This document shows, one piece after another, positions 14,801 through 28,963 of a stretch of 64,000 nt of DNA; within the stretch, counting starts at the first letter, position 1, and each line of letters begins with the position of its first letter. A program made the position numbers and the translations under genes. The DNA is from Myotis daubentonii (Eukaryota > Chordata > Mammalia > Chiroptera > Vespertilionidae): NCBI RefSeq assembly GCF_963259705.1, contig NC_081841.1, positions 119,359,033 through 119,423,032 of the forward strand, read 5' to 3'. The notes under the pieces are model-generated. The model did not search any database. It was given only the letters and a program-made list of their open reading frames with translations, and was not told where the DNA came from.

Positions 14801-15296
14801 ATTATATTCCAGGGAAATGAATATGAACTTGTAACAAACAGTTGAAACGCGAGTAAATAGAGTCTAACTCCATTTAATGCCGAGTTCATTTACCTAGACT
14901 ACAGGTAGAAAGCTCTGAAATGAGGAGAATTCAGATGATATTAACAACCCCGGCTTATTTCAAGTGACGTTTTCACAGAAATATCATTTCCAACAGGAAT
15001 AATTCCTTTTTATAGAGGTCACAACTTATGTATAAAGCTTTTAAATGAGGAGTGTACTGTTTATGTTTAACATTGAGACTTAATACGCGTGGTGTTTTTT
15101 GACTGAAACAGTTTATACTGTGAATGTTCTAGTATATACTTCTTAGGAAACTGTAAAAATGTGGTAAAACTCTTAAAATACACAATTATCTTTCAAGGAA
15201 ATGATTATGAACTTGTGAAAAACTGTTGAAACACGAGTAAATAGAATCTAACTAAATTTAATGCCCAATTCAATTACCCAGATTACAGGTATAAAG
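11854..15296 (+). repeat. Four- and five-monomer units containing a 1530-bp tandem duplication
   Basis: HOR starts are at 11854, 13384 and 15297. The stretch 11854-12836 is almost identical to 13384-14366, an offset of 1530 bp, sharing rare variants such as ATCATGAAGG, AATAATTTTCCAGGG and GAAACGCGAATAAATAG. The copies diverge after about 14367. Confidence 0.85.
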
Positions 15297-18200
15297 CTCT
15301 GAAATGATGCGAATTCTGGTAATATTAACAACACCGGGTATTTTATGTGGCGTTTTCACAAAAATGTCATTTCAAACAGGAAGAATTCCTGTTTATAGAA
15401 CTCAGAACTTGTGTTTAAAGCTTTTAAATGAGGAGAATACTGTTAATGTTTACAATTGAGGTTGAATAGGCGTGGCGTTTTTTGACTGAAACAGTTTATA
15501 TCCTGAAGGTTCTAGTATACACTTCAAAGGAAAACGACAAATTGTGGTAAAACTCTTAAAATACACAATTAAATTCCCAGGTAATGAATATGAACGTGTA
15601 AGAAGCAGTTGAAACACAAGTAAATAGAATGTAACTACATTTAGTGCTGAGTTCAATTACTGAGATTAGAGGTAGAAAGCTGGGAAATGACGAGAATTCT
15701 GATAATATTAACAACTCTGGCTATTTTAAGTGGCGTTTTCACAAAAATGTCATTTCAAACAAGAAGAATTCCTGTTTATAGAGCTCAGAAGTTGTGTATA
15801 AAGCTTTTAAATGAGGAGTCTACTGATTATGTTTAACATTGAGACTTAACTGGCCTGGCGTTTTTTGACTGAAACAGTTTATATCATGAAGTTTCTAGTA
15901 TATACTCCTAAGAAAAATGGCAAATTGTGGTAAAACTCTTAAAATACACAATTATATTCCAGGGAAATGAATATGAACTTGTAACAAACAGTTGAAACAC
16001 GAGTAAATAGAGTCTAACTCCATTTAATGCAGAGTTCATCTACCTAGACTACAGGAAGAAAGCTCTGAAATGAGGAGAATTCAGATGATATTAACAACCC
16101 CGGCTTATTTTAAGTGGCGTTTTCACAAAAATATCATTTCCAACAGGAATAATTCCTGTTTATAGAGCTCAGAACTTATGTATAAAGCTTTTAAATGAGG
16201 AGTGTACTGTTTATGTTTAACATTGAGACTTAATTGGCGTGGTGTTTTTTGACTGAAACAGTTTATATCGTGAATGTTCTAGTATATACTTCTTAGGAAA
16301 CTGTAAAAATGTGGTAAAACTCTTAAAATACACAATTATCATTCAAGGAAATGATTATGAACTTGTGAAAAACTGTTGAAACACGAGTAAATAGAATCTA
16401 AATAAATTTAATGCCGAATTCAATTACCCAGATTACAGGTATAAAGCTCTGAAATGACGCGAATTCTGATAATATTAACAACACCGGGTATTTTATGTGG
16501 CGTTTTCACAAAAGTGTCATTTCAAACAGGAAGAATTCCTGTTTATAGAACTCAGAACTTGTGTTTAAATCTTTTAAATGGGGAGAATACTGTTAATGTT
16601 TACAATTGAGGTTGAATAGGCGTGGCGTTTTTTGACTGAAACAGTTTATATCCTGAAGGTTCTAGTATACACTCCTAAGGAAAACGTCAAATTGTGGTAA
16701 AACTCTTAGAATACACAATTGAATTCCCGGGAAATGAATATGAACGTCTAAGCAGTTGAAACACAAGTAAATAGAATGTAACTACATTTAGTGCTGAGTT
16801 CAATTACTGAGATTAGAGGTAGAAAGCTGTGAAATGACGAGAATTCTGATAATATTAACAACTCGGGCTATTTTAAGTGGCGTTTTCACAAAAATGTCAT
16901 TTCAAACAGGAAGAATTCCTGTTTATAGAGCTCAGAAGTTGTGTATAAAGCTTTTAAATGAGGAGTCTACTGTTTATGTTTAACATTGAGACTTAATTGG
17001 CCAGGCGTTTTTTGACTGAAACAGTTTATACTGTGAATGTTCTAGTATATGCTTCTTAGGAAACTGTAAAAATGTGGTAAAACTCTTAAAATACACAATT
17101 ATATTCCAGGGAAATGAATATGAACTTGTAGCAAACAGTTGAAACACGAGTAAATAGAGTCTAACTCCATTTAATGCCGAGTTCATTTACCTAGACTACA
17201 GGAAGAAAGCTCTGAAATGAGGAGAATTCAGATGATATTAACAACCCCGGCTTATTTGAAGTGGCGTTTTCACAAAAATATCATTTCCAACAGGAATAAT
17301 TCCTGTTTATAGAGGTCAGAACTTATGTATAAAGCTTTTAAATGAGGAGTGTACTGTTTATGTTTAACATTGAGACTTAATTGGCGTGGTGTTTTTTGAC
17401 TGAAACAGTTTATATCGTGAATGTTCTAGTATATACTTCTTAGGAAACTGTAAAAATGTGGTAAAACTCTTAAAATACACAATTATCTTTCAAGGAAATG
17501 ATTATGAACTTGTGAAAAACTGTTGAAACACGAGTAAATAGAATCTAACTAAATTTAATGCCCAATTCAATTACCGAGATTACAGGTATAAAGCTCTGAA
17601 ATGACGCGAATTCTGGTAATATTAACAACACCGGGTATTTTATGTGGCGTTTTCACAAAAATGTCATTTCAAACAGGAAGAATTCCTGTTTATAGAAATC
17701 AGAACTTGTGTTTAAAGCTTTTAAATGAGGAGAATACTGTTAATGTTTACAATTGAGGTTGAATAAGCGTGGCGTTTTTTGACTGAAACAGTTTATATCC
17801 TGAAGGTTCTAGTATACACTTCTAAGGAAAACGACAAATTGTGGTAAAACTCTTAAAATACACAATTAAATTCCCGGAAATGAATATGAACGTGTAAGAA
17901 GCAGATGAAACACAAGTAAATAGAATGTAACTATATTTAGTGCTGAGTTCAATTACTGAGATTAGAGGTAGAAAGCTGGGAAATGACGAGAATTCTGATA
18001 ATATTAACAACTCCGGATATTTTAAGTGGCGTTTTCACATAAATGTCATTTCAAACAGGAAGAATTCCTGTTTATAGAGCTCAGAAGTTGTGTATAAAGC
18101 TTTTAAATGAGGAGTCTACTATTTATGTTTAACATTGAGACTTAATTGGCCTGGCGTTTTTTGACTGAAACAGTTTATATCCTGAAGGTTCTAGAATATA

Positions 18201-21200
18201 CTCCTAAGAAAAATGTCAAATAGTGGGAAAACTCTTAAAATACACAATTATATTCCAGGGAAATGAATATGAACTTGTAACAAACAGTTGAAACACGAGT
18301 AAATAGAGTCTAACTCTATTTAATGCTGAGTTCATTTACCTAGACTACAGGTAGAAAGCTCTGAAATGACGCGAATTCTGATAATATTAACAACTCCGGC
18401 TATTTTAAGTGGCGTTTTCACAAAAATGTCATTTCAAACAGGAAGAGTTCCTGTTTATAGAGCTCAGAACTTATGTATAAAGCTTTTAAATGAGGAGTGT
18501 ACTGTTTATGTTTATCATTGAGACTTAATTGGCGTGGTGTTTTTTGACTGAAACAGTTTATACTGTGAATGTTCTAGTATATACTTCTTAGGAAACTGTA
18601 AAAATGTGGTAAAACTCTTAAAATACACAATTATCTTTCAAGGAAATGATTATGAACTTGTGAAAAACTGTTGAAACACGAGTAAATAGAATCTAACTAA
18701 ATTTAATGCCCAATTCAATTACCCAGATTACAGGTATAAAGCTCTGAAATGACGCGAATTCTGGTAATATTAACAACACCGGGTATTTTATGTGGCGTTT
18801 TCACAAAAATGTCATTTCAAACAGGAAGAATTCCTGTTTATAGAACTCAGAACTTGTGTTTAAAGCTTTTAAATGAGGAGAATACTGTTAATGTTTACAA
18901 TTGAGGTTGAATAGGCGTGGCGTTTTTTGACTGAAACAGTTTATATCCTGAAGGTTCTAGTATACACTTCAAAGGAAAACGACAAATTGTGGTAAAACTC
19001 TTAAAATACACAATTAAATTCCCGGGTAATGAATATGAACGTGTAAGAAGCAGTTGAAACACAAGTAAATAGAATGTAACTACATTTAGTGCTGAGTTCA
19101 ATTACTGAGATTAGAGGTAGAAAGCTGGGAAATGACGAAAATTCTGATAATATTAACAACTCTGGCTATTTTAAGTGGCGTTTTCACAAAAATGTCATTT
19201 CAAACAAGAAGAATTCCTGTTTATAGAGCTCAGAAGTTGTGTATAAAGCTTTTAAATGAGGAGTCTACTGATTATGTTTAACATTGAGACTTAATTGGCC
19301 TGGCGTTTTTTGACTGAAACAGTTTATATCATGAAGTTTCTAGTATATGCTCCTAAGAAAAATGGCAAATTGTGGTAAAACTCTTAAAATACACAATTAT
19401 ATTCCAGGGAAATGAATATGAACTTGTAACAAACAGTTGAAACACGAGTAAATAGAGTCTAACTCCATTTAATGCAGAGTTCATTTACCTAGACTACAGG
19501 AAGAAAGCTCTGAAATGAGGAGAATTCAGATGATATTAACAACCCCGGCTTATTTGAAGTGGCTTTTTCACAAAAATATCATTTCCAACAGGAATAATTC
19601 CTGTTTATAGAGCTCAGAACTTATGTATAAAGCTTTTAAATGAGGAGTGTACTGTTTATGTTTATCATTGAGACTTAATTGGCGAGGCGTTTTTTGACTG
19701 AAACAGTTTATACTGTGAATGTTCTAGTATATACTTCTTAGGAAACTGTAAAAATGTGGTAAAACTCTTAAAATACACAATTATCTTTCAATGAAATGAT
19801 TATGAACTTGTGAAAAACTGTTGAAACACGAGTAAATAGAATCTAACTAAATTTAATGCCCAATTCAATTACCCAGATTACAGGTATAAAGCTCTGAAAT
19901 GACGCGAATTCTGGTAATATTAACAACACCGGGTATTTTATGTGGCGTTTTCACAAAAATGTCATTTCAAACAGGAAGAATTCCTGTTTATAGAACTCAG
20001 AACTTGTGTTTAAAGCTTTTAAATGAGGAGAATACTGTTAATGTTTACAATTGAGGTTGAATAGGCGTGGCGTTTTTTGACTGAAACAGTTTATATCCTG
20101 AAGGTTCTAGTATACACTTCAAAGGAAAACGACAAATTGTGGTAAAACTCTTAAAATACACAATTAAATTCCCGGGTAATGAATATGAACGTGTAAGAAG
20201 CAGTTGAAACACAAGTAAATAGAATGTAACTACATTTAGTGCTGAGTTCAATTACTGAGATTAGAGGTAGAAAGCTGGGAAATGACGAGAATTCTGATAA
20301 TATTAACAACTCCGGCTATTATAAGTGGCGTTTATACAAAAATGTCATTTCAAACAGGAAGAATTCCTGTTTATAGAGCTCAGAAGTTGTGTATAAAGCT
20401 TTTAAATGAGGAGTCTACTGTTTATGTTTAACATTGAGACTTAATTGGCCAGGCGTTTTTTGACTGAAACAGTTTATACTGTGAATGTTCTAGTATATAC
20501 TTCTTATGAAACTGTAAAAATGTGGTAAAACTCTTAAAATACACAATTATATTCCCAGAAAATGAATATGAATGTGTAAGAAGCAGTTGAAACACAAGTA
20601 AATAGAATGTAACTACATTTACTGCTGAGTTCAATTACCGAGATTACATGTAGAAAGCTCTGAAATGAGAATTCAGATGATATTAACAACCCCGGCTTAT
20701 TTGAAGTGGCGTTTTCACAAAAATATCATTTCCAACAGGAAGAACTCCTGTTTATAGAGGTCAGAACTTATGTATAAAGCTTTTAAATGAGGAGTGTACT
20801 GTTTATGTTTAACATTGAGACTTAATTGGCGTGGTGTTTTTTGACTGAAACAGTTTATATCGTGAATGTTCTAGTATATACTTCTTAGGAAACTGTAAAA
20901 ATGTGGTAAAACTCTTAAAATACACAATTATCTTTCAAGGAAATGATTATGAACTTGTGAAAAACTGTTGAAACACGAGTAAATAGAATCTAAATGAATT
21001 TAATGCCCAATTCAATTACCCAGATTACAGGTATAAAGCTCTGAAATGACGCGAATTCTGGTAATATTAACAACACCGGGTATTTTATGTGGCGTTTTCA
21101 CAAAAATGTCATTTCAAACAGGAAGAATTCCTGTTTATAGAAATCAGAACTTGTGTATAAAGCTTTTAAATGAGGAGTGTACTGTTTATGTTTATCATTG

Positions 21201-23718
21201 AGACTTAATTGGCGTGGTGTTTTTTGACTGAAACAGTTTATACTGTGAATGTTCTAGTATATACTTCTTAGGAAACTGTAAAAATGTGGTAAAACTCTTA
21301 AAATACACAATTATCTTTCAAGGAAATGATTATGAACTTGTGAAAAACTGTTGAAACACGAGTAAATAGAATCTAACTAAATTTAATGCCCAATTCAATT
21401 ACCCAGATTACAGGTATAAAGCTCTGAAATGACGCGAATTCTGGTAATATTAACAACACCGGGTATTTTATGTGGCGTTTTCACAAAAATGTCATTTCAA
21501 ACAGGAAGAATTCCTGTTTATAGAACTCAGAACTTGTGTTTAAAGCTTTTAAATGAGGAGAATACTGTTAATGTTTACAATTGAGGTTGAATAGGCGTGG
21601 CGTTTTTTGACTGAAACAGTTTATATCCTGAAGGTTCTAGTATACACTTCAAAGGAAAACGACAAATTGTGGTAAAACTCTTAAAATACACAATTAAATT
21701 CCCGGGTAATGAATATGAACGTGTAAGAAGCAGTTGAAACACAAGTAAATAGAATGTAACTACATTTAGTGCTGAGTTCAATTACTGAGATTAGAGGTAG
21801 AAAGCTGGGAAATGACGAGAATTCTGATAATATTAACAACTCTGGCTATTTTAAGTGGCGTTTTCACAAAAATGTCATTTCAAACAAGAAGAATTCCTGT
21901 TTATAGAGCTCAGAAGTTGTGTATAAAGCTTTTAAATGAGGAGTCTACTGATTATGTTTAACATTGAGACTTAATTGGCCTGGCGTTTTTTGACTGAAAC
22001 AGTTTATATCATGAAGTTTCTAGTATATGCTCCTAAGAAAAATGGCAAATTGTGGTAAAACTCTTAAAATACACAATTATATTCCAGGGAAATGAATATG
22101 AACTTGTAACAAACAGTTGAAACACGAGTAAATAGAGTCTAACTCCATTTAATGCAGAGTTCATTTACCTAGACTACAGGAAGAAAGCTCTGAAATGAGG
22201 AGAATTCAGATGATATTAACAACCCCGGCTTATTTGAAGTGGCTTTTTCACAAAAATATCATTTCCAACAGGAATAATTCCTGTTTATAGAGCTCAGAAC
22301 TTATGTATAAAGCTTTTAAATGAGGAGTGTACTGTTTATGTTTATCATTGAGACTTAATTGGCGAGGCGTTTTTTGACTGAAACAGTTTATACTGTGAAT
22401 GTTCTAGTATATACTTCTTAGGAAACTGTAAAAATGTGGTAAAACTCTTAAAATACACAATTATCTTTCAATGAAATGATTATGAACTTGTGAAAAACTG
22501 TTGAAACACGAGTAAATAGAATCTAACTAAATTTAATGCCCAATTCAATTACCCAGATTACAGGTATAAAGCTCTGAAATGACGCGAATTCTGGTAATAT
22601 TAACAACACCGGGTATTTTATGTGGCGTTTTCACAAAAATGTCATTTCAAACAGGAAGAATTCCTGTTTATAGAACTCAGAACTTGTGTTTAAAGCTTTT
22701 AAATGAGGAGAATACTGTTAATGTTTACAATTGAGGTTGAATAGGCGTGGCGTTTTTTGACTGAAACAGTTTATATCCTGAAGGTTCTAGTATACACTTC
22801 AAAGGAAAACGACAAATTGTGGTAAAACTCTTAAAATACACAATTAAATTCCCTGGTAATGAATATGAACGTGTAAGAAGCAGTTGAAACACAAGTAAAT
22901 AGAATGTAACTACATTTAGTGCTGAGTTCAATTACTGAGATTAGAGGTAGAAAGCTGGGAAATGACGAGAATTCTGATAATATTAACAACTCCGGCTATT
23001 ATAAGTGGCGTTTATACAAAAATTTCATTTCAAACAGGAAGAATTCCTGTTTATAGAGCTCAGAAGTTGTGTATAAAGCTTTTAAATGAGGAGTCTACTG
23101 TTTATGTTTAACATTGAGACTTAATTGGCCAGGCGTTTTTTGACTGAAACAGTTTATACTGTGAATGTTCTAGTATATACTTCTTATGAAACTGTAAAAA
23201 TGTGGTAAAACTCTTAAAATACACAATTATATTCCCAGAAAATGAATATGAATGTGTAAGAAGCAGTTGAAACACAAGTAAATAGAATGTAACTACATTT
23301 ACTGCTGAGTTCAATTACCGAGATTACATGTAGAAAGCTCTGAAATGAGAATTCAGATGATATTAACAACCCCGGCTTATTTGAAGTGGCGTTTTCACAA
23401 AAATATCATTTCCAACAGGAAGAATTCCTGTTTATAGAGGTCAGAACTTATGTATAAAGCTTTTAAATGAGGAGTGTACTGTTTATGTTTAACATTGAGA
23501 CTTAATTGGCGTGGTGTTTTTTGACTGAAACAGTTTATATCGTGAATGTTCTAGTATATACTTCTTAGGAAACTGTAAAAATGTGGTAAAACTCTTAAAA
23601 AACACAATTATCTTTCTAGGAAATGATTATGAACTTGTGAAAAACTGTTGAAACACGAGTAAAGAGAATCTAACTAAATTTAATTCCCAATTCAATTACC
23701 GAGATTACAGGTATAAAG
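15297..23718 (+). repeat. Three-monomer HOR (~1148 bp) with a 2680-bp duplication
   Basis: Start junctions are at 15297, 16447, 17594, 18742, 19892, 21039, 21422, 22572 and 23719. Spacings are 1147-1150 bp except for one single-monomer step of 383 bp. The block 18742-21038 is nearly identical to 21422-23718 (offset 2680 bp). Both copies carry the rare variants CGGCTATTATAAGTGG and CGTTTATACAAAAAT, indicating a recent duplication of seven monomers. Confidence 0.88.
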
Positions 23719-25246
23719 CTCTGAAATGATGAGAATTCTGGTAATATTAACAACACCGGGTATTTTATGTGGCGTTTTCACAAAAATGTCATTTCAATCA
23801 GGAAGAATTCCTGTTTATAGAACTCAGAACTTGTGTTTAAAGCTTTTAAATGAGGAGAATACTGTTAATGTTTACAAATGAGGTTGAATAGGCGTGGCGT
23901 TTTTTGACTGAAACAGTTTATATCCTGAAGGTTCTAGTATACACTTCTAAGGAAATCGTCAAATTGTGGTAAAACTTTTAGAATACACAATTATATTCCC
24001 AGAAAATGAATATGAATGTGTAAGAAGCAGATGAAACACAAGTAAATAGAATGTAACTACATTTACTGCTGAGGTCAATTACCGAGATTACATGTAGAAA
24101 GCTCTGAAATGAGAATTCAGATGATATTAACAACCCAGGCTTATTTTAAGTGGCGTTTTCACAAAAATATCATTTCCAACAGGAAGAATTCCTGTTTATA
24201 GAGGTCAGAACTTATGTATAAAGCTTTTAAATGAGGAGTGTACTGTTTATGTTTAACATTGAGACTTAATTGGCGTGGTGTTTTTTGACTGAAACAGTTT
24301 ATATCGTGAATGTTCTAGTATATACTTCTTAGGAAACTGTAAAAATGTGGTAAAACTCTTAAAATACACAATTATCTTTCAAGGAAATGATTATGAACTT
24401 GTGTAAAACTGTTGAAACACGAGTAAATAGAATCTAACTAAATTTAATGCCCAATTCAATTACCCAGATTACAGGTATAAAGCTCTGAAATGACGCGAAT
24501 TCTGGTAATATTAACAACACCGGGTATTTTATGTGGCGTTTTCACAAAAATGTCATTTCAATCAGGAAGAATTCCTGTTTATAGAACTCAGAACTTGTGT
24601 TTAAAGCTTTTAAATGAGGAGAATACTGTTAATGTTTACAAATGAGGTTGAATAGGCGTGGCGTTTTTTGACTGAAACAGTTTATATCCTGAAGGTTCTA
24701 GTATACACATCTAAGGAAATCGTCAAATTGTGGTAAAACTTTTAGAATACACAATTATATTCCCAGAAAATGAATATGAATGTGTAAGAAGCAGTTGAAA
24801 CACAAGTAAATAGAATGTAACTACATTTACTGCTGAGGTCAATTACCGAGATTACATGTAGAAAGCTCTGAAATGAGAATTCAGATGATATTAACAACCC
24901 AGGCTTATTTTAAGTGGCGTTTTCACAAAGATATCATTTCCAACAGGAAGAATTCCTGTTTATAGAGGTCAGAACTTATGTATAAAGCTTTTAAATGAGG
25001 AGTGTACTGTTTATGTTTAACATTGAGACTTAATTGGCGTGGTGTTTTTTGACTGAAACAGTTTATATCGTGAATGTTCTAGTATATACTTCTTAGGAAA
25101 CTGTAAAAATGTGGTAAAACTCTTAAAATACACAATTATCTTTCAAGGAAATGATTATGAACTTGTGAAAAACTGTTGAAACACGAGTAAATAGAATCTA
25201 ACTAAATTTAATGCCCAATTCAATTACCCAGATTACAGGTATAAAG
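23719..25246 (+). repeat. 764-bp dimer duplicated in tandem
   Basis: Start junctions at 23719, 24483 and 25247 define two 764-bp dimers. Both share private variants (TTTCAATCAGGAAG, TTTACAAATGAGG, CAACCCAGGCTT), so one is a recent copy of the other. Confidence 0.85.
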
Positions 25247-28200
25247 CTCTGAAATGACGCGAATTCTGGTAATATTAACAACACCGGGTATTTTATGTGG
25301 CGTTTTCACAAAAATGTCATTTCAAACAGGAAGAATTCCTGTTTATAGAAATCAGAACTTGTGTTTAAAGCTTTTAAATGAGGAGAATACTGTTAATGTT
25401 TACAATTGAGGTTGAATAGGCGTGGCGTTTTTTGACTGAAACAGTTTATATCCTGAAGGTTCTAGTATACACTTCTAAGGAAAATGACAAATTGTGGTAA
25501 AACTCTTAAAATACACAATTAAATTCCCGGAAATGAATATGAACGTGTAAGAGCAGATGAAACACAAGTAAATAGAATGTAACTATATTTAGTGCTGAGT
25601 TCAATTACTGAGATTAGAGGTAGAAAGCTGTGAAATGACGAGAATTCTGATAATATTAACTACTCCGGCTATTTTAAGTGGCGTTTTCACAAAAATGTCA
25701 TTTCAAACAGGAAGAATTCCTGTTTATAGAGCTCAGAAGTTGTGTATAAAGCTTTTAAATGAGGAGTCTACTATTTATGTTTAACATTGAGACTTAATTG
25801 GCCTGGCGTTTTTTGACTGAAACAGTATATATCCTGAAGGTTCTAGAATATACTCCTAAGAAAAATGTCAAATAGTGGTAAAACTCTTAAAATACACAAT
25901 TATATTCCAGGGAAATGAATATGAACTTGTAACAAACAGTTGAAACACGAGTAAATAGAGTCTAACTCTATTTAATGCTGAGTTCATTTACCTAGACTAC
26001 AAGTAGAAAGCTCTGAAATGACACGAATTCTGATAATATTAACAACTCCGGCTATTTTAAGTGGCGTTTTCACAAAAATGTCATTTCAAACAGGAAGAGT
26101 TCCTGTTTATAGAGCTCAGAACTTATGTATAAAGCTTTTAAATGAGGAGTGTACTGTTTATGTTTAACATTGAGACTTAATTGGCGTGGTGTTTTTTGAC
26201 TGAAACAGTTTATATCGTGAATCTTCTAGTATATACTTCTTAGGAAACTGTAAAAATGTGGTAAAACTCTTAAAATACACAATTATCTTTCAAGGAAATG
26301 ATTATGAACTTGTGAAAAACTGTTGAAACACGAGTAAATAGAATCTAACTAAATTTAATGCCCAATTCAATTACCCAGATTACAGGTATAAAGCTCTGAA
26401 ATGACGCGAATTCTGGTAATATTAACAACACCGGGTATTTTATGTGGCGTTTTCACAAAAATGTCATTTCAAAAAGAAAGAATTCCTGTTTATAGAAATC
26501 AGAACTTGTGTTTAAAGCTTTTAAATGAGGAGAATACTGTTAATGTTTACAATTGAGGTTGAATAGGCGTGGCGTTTTTTGACTGAAACAGTTTATATCC
26601 TGAAGGTTCTAGTATACACTTCTAAGGAAAACGACAAATTGTGGTAAAACTCTTAAAATACACAATTAAATTCCCGGAAATGAATATGAACGTGTAAGAA
26701 GCAGATGAAACACAAGTAAATAGAATGTAACTATATTTAGTGCTGGGTTCAATTACTGAGATTAGAGGTAGAAAGCTGTGAAATGACGAGAATTCTGATA
26801 ATATTAACAACTCCGGCTATTTTAAGTGGCGTTTTCACAAAAATGTCATTTCAAACAGGAAGAATTCCTGTTTATAGAGCTCAGAAGTTGTGTATAAAGC
26901 TTTTAAATGAGGAGTCTACTATTTATGTTTAACATTGAGACTTAATTGGCCTGGCGTTTTTTGACTGAAACAGTATATATCCTGAAGGTTCTAGAATATA
27001 CTCCTAAGAAAAATGTCAAATAGTGGTAAAACTCTTAAAATACACAATTATATTCCAGGGAAATGAATATGAACTTGTAACAAACAGTTGAAACACGAGT
27101 AAATAGAGTCTAACTCTATTTAATGCTGAGTTCATTTACCTAGACTACAAGTAGAAAGCTCTGAAATGACACGAATTCTGATAATATTAACAACTCCGGC
27201 TATTTTAAGTGGCGTTTTCACAAAAATGTCATTTCAAACAGGAAGAGTTCCTGTTTATAGAGCTCAGAACTTATGTATAAAGCTTTTAAATGAGGAGTGT
27301 ACTGTTTATGTTTAACATTGAGACTTAATTGGCGTGGTGTTTTTTGACTGAAACAGTTTATATCGTGAATCTTCTAGTATATACTTCTTAGGAAACTGTA
27401 AAAATGTGGTAAAACTCTTAAAATACACAATTATCTTTCAAGGAAATGATTATGAACTTGTGAAAAACTGTTGAAACACGAGTAAATAGAATCTAACTAA
27501 ATTTAATGCCCAATTCAATTACCCAGATTACAGGTATAAAGCTCTGAAATGACGCGAATTCTGGTAATATTAACAACACCGGGTATTTTATGTGGCGTTT
27601 TCACAAAAATGTCATTTCAAAAAGAAAGAATTCCTGTTTATAGAAATCAGAACTTGTGTTTAAAGCTTTTAAATGAGGAGAATACTGTTAATGTTTACAA
27701 TTGAGGTTGAATAGGCGTGGCGTTTTTTGACTGAAACAGTTTATATCCTGAAGGTTCTAGTATACACTTCTAAGGAAAACGACAAATTGTGGTAAAACTC
27801 TTAAAATACACAATTAAATTCCCGGAAATGAATATGAACGTGTAAGAAGCAGATGAAACACAAGTAAATAGAATGTAACTATATTTAGTGCTGGGTTCAA
27901 TTACTGAGATTAGAGGTAGAAAGCTGTGAAATGACGAGAATTCTGATAATATTAACAACTCCGGCTATTTTAAGTGGCGTTTTCACAAAAATGTCATTTC
28001 AAACAGGAAGAATTCCTGTTTATAGAGCTCAGAAGTTGTGTATAAAGCTTTTAAATGAGGAGTCTACTATTTATGTTTAACATTGAGACTTAATTGGCCT
28101 GGCGTTTTTTGACTGAAACAGTTTATATCCTGAAGGTTCTAGAATATACTCCTAAGAAAAATGTCAAATAGTGGTAAAACTCTTAAAATACACAATTATA

Positions 28201-28963
28201 TTCCTGGGAAATGAATATGAACTTGTAACAAACAGTTGAAACACGAGTAAATAGAGTCTAACTCTATTTAATGCTGAGTTCATTTACCTAGACTACAGGT
28301 AGAAAGCTCTGAAATGACGCGAATTCTGATAATATTAACAACTCCGGCTATTTTAAGTGGCGTTTTCACAAAAATGTCATTTCAAACAGGAAGAGTTCCT
28401 GTTTATAGAGCTCAGAACTTATGTATAAAGCTTTTAAATGAGGAGTGTACTGTTTATGTTTAACATTGAGACTTAATTGGCGTGGTGTTTTTTGACTGAA
28501 ACAGTTTATATCGTGAATGTTCTAGTATATACTTCTTAGGAAACTGTAAAAATGTGGTAAAACTCTTAAAATACACAATTATCTTTCAAGGAAATGATTA
28601 TGAACTTGTGAAAAACTGTTGAAACAAGAGTAAATAGAGTCTAACTAAATTTAATGCCCAATTCAATTACCCAGATTACAGGTATAAAGCTCTGAAATGA
28701 CGCGAATTCTGGTAATATTAACAACACCGGGTATTTTATGTGGCGTTTTCACAAAAATGTCATTTCAAACAGGAAGAATTCCTGTTTATAGAAATCAGAA
28801 CTTGTGTTTAAAGCTTTTAAATGAGGAGAATACTGTTAATGTTTACAATTGAGGTTGAATAGGCGTGGCGTTTTTTGACTGAAACAGTTTATATCCTGAA
28901 GGTTCTAGTATACACTTCTAAGGAAAACGACAAATTGTGGTAAAACTCTTAAAATACACAATT
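25247..28963 (+). repeat. Terminal three-monomer HOR copies up to the array edge
   Basis: Start junctions are at 25247, 26394, 27542 and 28690. The units 26394-27541 and 27542-28689 are almost identical, sharing the rare CAAAAAGAAAGAATTCC variant. The last unit stops after AATACACAATT, where an inverted L1 poly(T) begins. Confidence 0.9.

Larger units (their letters stand above)
1..28963 (+). repeat. Satellite array, ~383-bp monomer, ~75 head-to-tail copies
   Basis: The motif GAATTCTGATAATATTAAC recurs at 15, 398, 781, 1163, 1546 and so on, a spacing of 380-383 bp through the whole block. All monomers share one orientation and are AT-rich. Many carry two EcoRI sites about 72 bp apart. Every monomer inspected has the same ordered landmarks: a TGGCGTTTT box, a CAGGAAGAATTCCTG dyad, GTTTTTTGACTGAAACAG, a GGTTCTAGTATA box and AATACACAATT. 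No transposable element interrupts it. Short minus-strand reading frames recur only because the monomer recurs. The array could be pericentromeric, subtelomeric or interstitial; the sequence alone does not decide. Confidence 0.97.

Noticed and set aside
15450..27958. Recurring 62-68-codon minus-strand open frames in the satellite
   Set aside because: They recur exactly with the HOR period, at least the one checked begins with TTG rather than ATG, and they have no domain. They are by-products of repeated sequence.
1..28963. CENP-B box in the satellite
   Set aside because: Neither strand of the monomer types inspected shows the TTCGNNNNANNCGGG core.
1..28963. CRISPR array
   Set aside because: Monomers of 383 bp without unique spacers, in a mammalian genome; this is a satellite.
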